From Akebia trifoliata (taxonomy: Eukaryota > Streptophyta > Magnoliopsida > Ranunculales > Lardizabalaceae), in NCBI GenBank assembly GCA_017979445.1, contig CM030715.1:34035756-34099755 (forward strand): a stretch of DNA of 64,000 bases, read 5' to 3'. Shown in pieces: positions 58,949 through 64,000 of the stretch. Below the pieces are notes generated by a model. That model had not been told where the DNA came from. It saw nothing but the letters and a program-made list of their open reading frames with translations, and made no database searches. Both the position numbers and the translations under genes were made by a program. Each line of letters begins with the position of its first letter. The stretch's first letter is position 1.

Positions 58949-59512
58949 ATGAAGAACTTTACATCGAGTGCATTACTTCTTCTCACTCTACTCCTTATTA
59001 CAGAATGCCTGAATGTTGAAGGTCAATCATGTAAACAAAGTGGCAATGTGAGACGGAGGAAACCCCCTCCTGGTCAATGCAATAGAGAGAATGGCTCTGA
59101 TTGTTGTGTACAAGGAAAGCTCTACCCTGTCTACAGGTGTTCGCTGCCCATGTCCACCCATACAAAGGCACTTTTGACAATCAACAGTTTTGAGAAGGGT
59201 GGAGATGGCGGTGGGCCTTCAGAATGTGACAATCAATACCATTCTAATGACTCACCAGTAGTAGCACTCTCAACTGGAAGGTTCAACAATGAGAGCAAGT
59301 GCTTGAAGAACATCATGATCAGCGGTAATGGGCGTAGTGTGGTGGCCATGGTGGTTGATAAGTGAGACTCAACTATGGGTTGCGATAGTGACCATGACTA
59401 TCAGCCTCCATGTCCTAACAACATTGTTGATGCCTCGAGAGCTGTATAGGAAGCGCTGGGCGTGTCACGTAGTGATTGGGGAGGGTTGGACATTGTCTAG
59501 TCTGACGTGTAA
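58949..59512 (+). pseudogene. Kiwellin copy 7, three nonsense codons
   Basis: Full-length homology from ATG to the family stop. The conserved Cys of VVDEC is TGA (at about 59363), the Trp of AVWEALG is TAG (near 59447), and the Trp of DIVWSD is TAG (near 59498). The open part gives 138 residues lacking the last third of the barrel. Closest to copy 6 (ALLTINSF, GNG). The TATA box is also missing. Confidence 0.93.
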
Positions 59513-59716
59513 AATCCACCACATATACTAATTCTTTTAATGTATTATATATGATTACTTTGTATGTTTATTTAGTCATGTTGTGGTTTAAATTTATGTC
59601 TGTTGTGAGTCTTTGCCAAGTCTTATGAAATATTTGTGTAAATCATGTCATTATAATACTTTGCATCTGTATGTACATTTTATTTTTTTATGGCGTCATC
59701 AAATGACACAGTGGTG

Positions 59717-59808
59717 TTTTTATTTATTTTTTGATAGGTAAACTAGACTCGAACCCACGACCTCAAAGTCGTATCTGCAGTTTGTCCACCAACTGAGCTA
59801 TGGGTCCA
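59717..59808 (-). mobile_element. tRNA-derived SINE-like element or tRNA pseudogene
   Basis: On the minus strand it reads GGACCCATAGCTCAGTTGG (acceptor- and A-box-like), then GTCGTGGGTTCGAGTCTAG (B-box), then TACCTATC and an A-rich tail. The D-stem and the 3' acceptor strand do not pair, so it is not a working tRNA. The A-rich tail after TATC resembles the LINE end seen at 14650. Confidence 0.55.
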
Positions 59809-59819
59809 CCGAGCCTTCT

Positions 59820-62800
59820 TTCTGATCTCCTTTGTGCCTCACATGACATAATCTTTTGTGTCTACTGACACATGACGGCTCAACCAAACTTTTGATGGAT
59901 CTGTACACGCAAAATCATCATATCAATCATTTTTGTAGCTATTGAACTAGAGAATGGCCTGTTTGTCTAATTGTGTATTAACTTAATTCTTCCCACTCCA
60001 TCATGTTTTGATTTTACATCTACTCTTTCTATCCTTCATCACAAATGATTATCAATGTCCAATCCCAATATTTCTTTGGAATATGATTTCTCTTAAAGTT
60101 GTTTTTGAAAACTATTTTAATATTTCTAAAGTTCCAATTCCAAAAGCTTTGAATAATTTGTTGAGAAAGTTGTAAAACCATGAGGATAAGAGATTAGGAA
60201 AATTGGGAAGATAGATTTAAAGCTTGAGAAATATCATTGTCTTTAAACCAATATTTTTCCCCAATAAGAAAATCATGGTCAACAATAGATTACCAACAAA
60301 GTTGGTTTTAGGATACTATGGATCAAATATGAATTCTTATAATATATTTGTTGGATCTACTCATGCTTCCTATAATGCCAAACATTAATAAATCACTTCG
60401 ATAAAACAGTGTAGTTATGATGGATCGAAACAAGAATTTGTCAATTGAATTGTTTGTACAAAATGAGTGAAATCAGTCCCTTTAAGACATACTTGTCAAG
60501 CAAACGATGATTGAACCCCAATTACTTAATCTCCACTCTCTAGGGTTTTATATCTTTATAACTTCTCTCTCACATTGACTCTTTCTTTCAGAATTCAGAC
60601 GCATGTGACTTTGATTTCTCTAGGTTTCCTCGTACAATCGGATTTGAATGCTCTAGGGTTTATATCTTTATTAGATTCTCTACACAATTAGATTTGATCT
60701 CTCTCAAACTTAACCGGATTTGAACTCGATTTTGATATCTCTCTGACGAAATCAGATTTCAACTCTCTAGGTTTCGATCTAGATAAATCCCTGCAATTTA
60801 GGGTTCTTAACTGATATGATCAATAGATAAACTCTTCAAATTAGGGTTCCTGTTCCATCTATTAATCGATCACCTCAGCTAGTTTCGCATTGATTTGAAG
60901 TAGACGAAGGTTTGACGAAATCCCCCATGACTAAATTGTTCTTGCTATGTTTCCTTCTCTACACTCCTTTGAATTTCATCTATGTTGTCTCCGAGCAGAA
61001 TGGCATTGTCTTTCAGAAAATGTTAGCTGAGTGAGAAACCAATGGGTTAGTATGCTTGAGACCTACTCCTACAACCATACCTTCTCCTCCTTATATGGGT
61101 TAGTATGGAGTTCTATGCCATCGCATAAGCTCTCAAGCATTGGTGTCATTATGTAGCATACATGGTGTTTATCACGAGGCATGTGGTATGGTGGTACCTC
61201 AACTCCCAAAAGAAGTGAGTGCTTAATATCCGTGGTCCTTAAACATTGGTGACATTATATAGTATACTTGGTGATTAAGCACCGATGTGCCTCTTTCCCT
61301 TGGCGAAGCAGGCATTGGATTTATGCTTAGAAACCATTTGGGGAACCCAATATGAGCAGTAACAGCTGGATAAACGCCTAAAAACATCTTGCATTATGAG
61401 CTGTGGGCTGTTTTTTAAAGTTATGATTTATGTTCTGGGCAATAAATCTTGTTCCTACTGTTAAACAGAGAAATCGGTTTACTTGTAAAGGAATATGGGA
61501 GGAAATTTGAGTTACAGCTTTCTATTTGTTAACTTCAGTGTCATATACATCTCACTTGTATGTCTTGGTTAGTGTGAACTTTCTTTGTGAGTGGCCTTTC
61601 CTTGAGCGTTTGCGTACTTGCTTTGTTGAACCACCCTATTTTCGGATGACAATGAAGCCTATTATCAACCATTTGTTGCAATCTCTTTGTTCTGTATGTG
61701 CTTTCCGTAAGAATCCTAAGGAATGGGAATGGGAATGGGAATGGGGGAAATGCTAGAAAATGGGCTAATATCACTTTTAATATTAGAACTGTAGATAGAT
61801 AAATATGGTTGTGTGAAAGTTTTCAAATAATTTTTATTATTGAAAATTGACATCATGGTAGAAGGAATTTAGGACAAATCTAAAGCACAAGAGAAAGTAG
61901 GTTGTAGTGATTATTGAGAAAACAAATCAGTTCAAGTCCAAAATCAATGAAAAGAATAATATAAACTACGGAGAATGACCTCAAAGGCTCTCTATTTTGA
62001 AAAATGGATTAAAAGGTTGAGGTTTATGTTTTAGAGAATATTTTCCTTGCAAAGATCTTTTGAAGCATTCTTATCATGACCTCTTGAAGTATTATTTCAT
62101 TCAATGCTTAAAATGCCTTTTATAATGTAATTCAAATATTTTGAAATACGTTTTCTTTACTTGACATGTGAGCCTTATGTCAATTGTTCCTATTGAACTA
62201 CTACGCAGTCGTGCATTTTTTTTTCCTTAGTTATTTATTCTTTTCTTTTTTCCTTTGAGCGGGATGGTCTTATGGCTGCTGCATTTGAACAAACACTTGT
62301 TTAGGTTAGTTATGGTGGATTTGTCTCGTACACCTTGAATTTCTTTAGATCCAGTTAATGCACATTTTCATGTTAAATCCATGTTTGATGAGTAGAAATC
62401 ACAATCACAATTCACTACCTTGCAGCCTAACATGCACATTTTAGTTTTTGCCTCTTCTATTGTGGAAAAGTTATCACTTCATTCTTTAGAAGTTATAGGT
62501 TTTGAAAGGTGTGCATTCCCTAGGAACTTGCTTATCATGTAAAATTCACTACCTTGCAGCCCAATATGCTGGCTGTTGACGTGGAAAAATTTGCTTCATC
62601 ACCAACAGGTAAAATAATGATGAAAAAACTTTCAATTAGGTTTACAGCTAACTGCTTTTTAATGGCCTTTTGCTTGGATCTCTGCGTTAAACTGTATCCA
62701 TGGATGAATCAGTTCCTAGTTGTGTAATTAGTTGGATGGAAGCATGTTTTATATTGTCTGACAATCATCCCGATAGAGTTTGGTAACACCAACTCAAAGG

Positions 62801-63435
62801 GCCTGTGAGCTGTAAAATCTTCCCAAATTTTGCACTTGGAGGTCTATTTATTGGCTCCTTATCTGATGAATTGCCTCTTAATCGTTTTACTAATCTGACA
62901 CGTTGTGAAACCAATGCAGAGTGCCCCATTGGAGCAGGCCAAGTCTCGACTGTAAGATTGATCTGCTAGCAATCGTGTTCACTTTCTATTCCTTTTGTTT
63001 TACAAGCTAGAAGCAAAGCTTGATGAGGGCTAAATAATGCATGAAATGTGTAGTAAGATCCAAAAGTGAGAACTGGAACAATAATATTCTGTAACCATCT
63101 CTCTTTAATTTAAGGCTATATATTACCTTTTTCTAAGGCTTGTGTGTTACTCCAGCCATGATCCTCAATATTTCTTTCTTCATTTTGGATTTCTTCTTAT
63201 CTTATCGTTATATGATAAAATGAAGTCAAATCACATTGATCGTGGCCTGTTTGGATGGATGTCTGAATGTATTATGTGCTATTCTTGAATGTGTGTAAAT
63301 TGCATTTTGAGATCTTTTTAGTTTGGTTTGTGCCTTTGACTGTGTCCCAGTTACATTTTTCATTAATTTCTCCATTTCCATTGTGAAGAGGTTTTCACGT
63401 CAGTAGGTTAAATTCTAAAGGAGAGGGAGCCCATT
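59820..63435. other. Intergenic DNA
   Basis: No gene recognised. There is a repeated phrase around CATTGGTG(T/A)CATTAT(G/A)TAG at about 61139 and 61245, a GGGAAT microsatellite at 61724-61746, and repeated AATTCACTACCTTGCAGCC phrases at about 62409 and 62547. An open stretch at 61526-61756 (reading CEWPFLERLRTCF..) has no recognisable domain. Confidence 0.5.
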
Positions 63436-63439
63436 TTTT

Positions 63440-63618
63440 AAACTTACAAACCCAGAAAAACGACTGTCAATGACAGTCATTTTTTCCGACGTTTTTTAGT
63501 CAGTTGCAAATAAAAGGCAACTCCTTTTAAAACGATGACTGCAATGTCTGTTAGGGCAGTCATTTTGTTAAAAAACAATGGTCTTGAGCCGTCATTTTGA
63601 GCTTATTATGATGTAGTG
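63440..63618 (-). mobile_element. CACTA-type transposon end (fragment)
   Basis: On the minus strand the sequence starts CACTACATCATAATAAGC, the classic CACTA terminus, followed by subterminal repeats of AATGAC(G/T)G-type words and a GACTGTCAATGACAGTC palindrome (63462-63478). The other terminus is not visible, so it is truncated or continues degenerate to the left. Confidence 0.6.
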
Positions 63619-63819
63619 CTATTATATCTCTGTCCCAATAAATTGAACAACCCAATACCCCCAAATCTTGAAAGATTGTCAAGTTTGATAGTATTCTCTT
63701 AGTGGTAATGAATTGAATGGGATTGTCCTCCTTCCAGAATACTCGATTCTCAAAACATGTCTGTCGTAGAGATGACAATTATGCTACTGAACATAAACAT
63801 TAGAAATTAAATGAGAAAA

Positions 63820-64000
63820 TTCCGAGAATAGGAAACGAATTATTGCACGATTGAGACTACAACTCTGTCCCTATATGTTCATATTGCATTTACTTAGGCT
63901 TTTGTCTTTGCAGGTAGTATCACAAAAACCAACAAAATTGTGGCCAAACTAAGCATTAAACAAGATGGTGATGGTGACATTAACATTAAACAAGATGTCA
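63820..64000 (+). other. 5' flank of a kiwellin gene lying right of the window
   Basis: Matches the upstream flanks of copies 6 and 7 (GATTGAGACTACAACTCTGT near 63850; AAGCATTAAACAAGATGGTG near 63951). In copy 7 the second motif lies about 490 bases before the ATG, so a plus-strand kiwellin start is expected about 440 bases beyond the right edge. Confidence 0.6.

Noticed and set aside
59717..59808. Functional tRNA gene on the minus strand
   Set aside because: The D-stem and 3' acceptor strand do not pair with their partners; only the promoter boxes are convincing.
61526..61774. Overlapping frames on both strands around a GGGAAT repeat
   Set aside because: Part of the reading is microsatellite-derived; no domain or gene structure could be recognised.

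Overview
This window is nuclear DNA of a flowering plant, most likely a woody eudicot. It is AT-rich and mostly non-coding, has multi-exon genes with GT..AG introns, and carries plant-type LTR retrotransposons, LINEs, SINEs and MITEs. The genes are plant families: kiwellins, a theta-class glutathione S-transferase, an MCTP and an LRR receptor-like protein. I do not name a species.

Left part (1-23,360): a tandem array of minus-strand kiwellin genes (secreted, Cys-rich 187-residue proteins of the ripening-related/kiwellin family) that has duplicated together with a theta GST gene. Three copies are intact (660-1223, 15132-15695, 20068-20631). One is broken by a nonsense codon, a solo LTR and a 3' truncation (2328-4566). 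One is a 3' fragment fused by deletion to the last intron and exon of a second GST copy (22586-23359). The complete GST gene has seven exons (5971-10738) and ends in Ser-Lys-Leu, a peroxisomal targeting signal. The first intact kiwellin is a mosaic: its 5' half matches the copy at 20068 and its 3' half matches the copy at 15132. A 5'-truncated LINE (11947-14669) and three solo LTRs of one roughly 1.3-kb family, one nested head-on inside another, interrupt the array.

Middle part (23,360-41,930): AT-rich intergenic DNA with many small transposons. The most striking is a run of six fold-back MITEs separated by TA repeats (26809-29156). There is also a hAT-type MITE, a SINE and several hairpin-forming elements. 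From about 37,600 a leader exon and a 4-kb leader intron precede the MCTP gene, whose coding sequence (42022-45051, 1009 residues) has no introns.

Right part (45,050-64,000): two more kiwellin copies, now on the plus strand and both pseudogenes (46548-47098 and 58949-59512). Between them lie a hAT-like MITE whose right end grades into a ~140-bp minisatellite, a solo LTR inserted into that minisatellite, and an intact intron-less LRR receptor-like protein gene (54926-57913, 995 residues). The first 180 and last 180 bases are kiwellin 5' flanks without their genes, so the array should continue beyond both edges.

Functionally the window combines apoplastic defence proteins (kiwellins), a cell-surface immune-receptor-type protein (RLP), a peroxisomal detoxifying enzyme (GST theta) and a membrane-tethering/plasmodesmal protein (MCTP). 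Nothing suggests that they form one pathway. The main interest is how the kiwellin/GST block duplicated, recombined and decayed, and how transposon insertions date those steps. I found no system without precedent.
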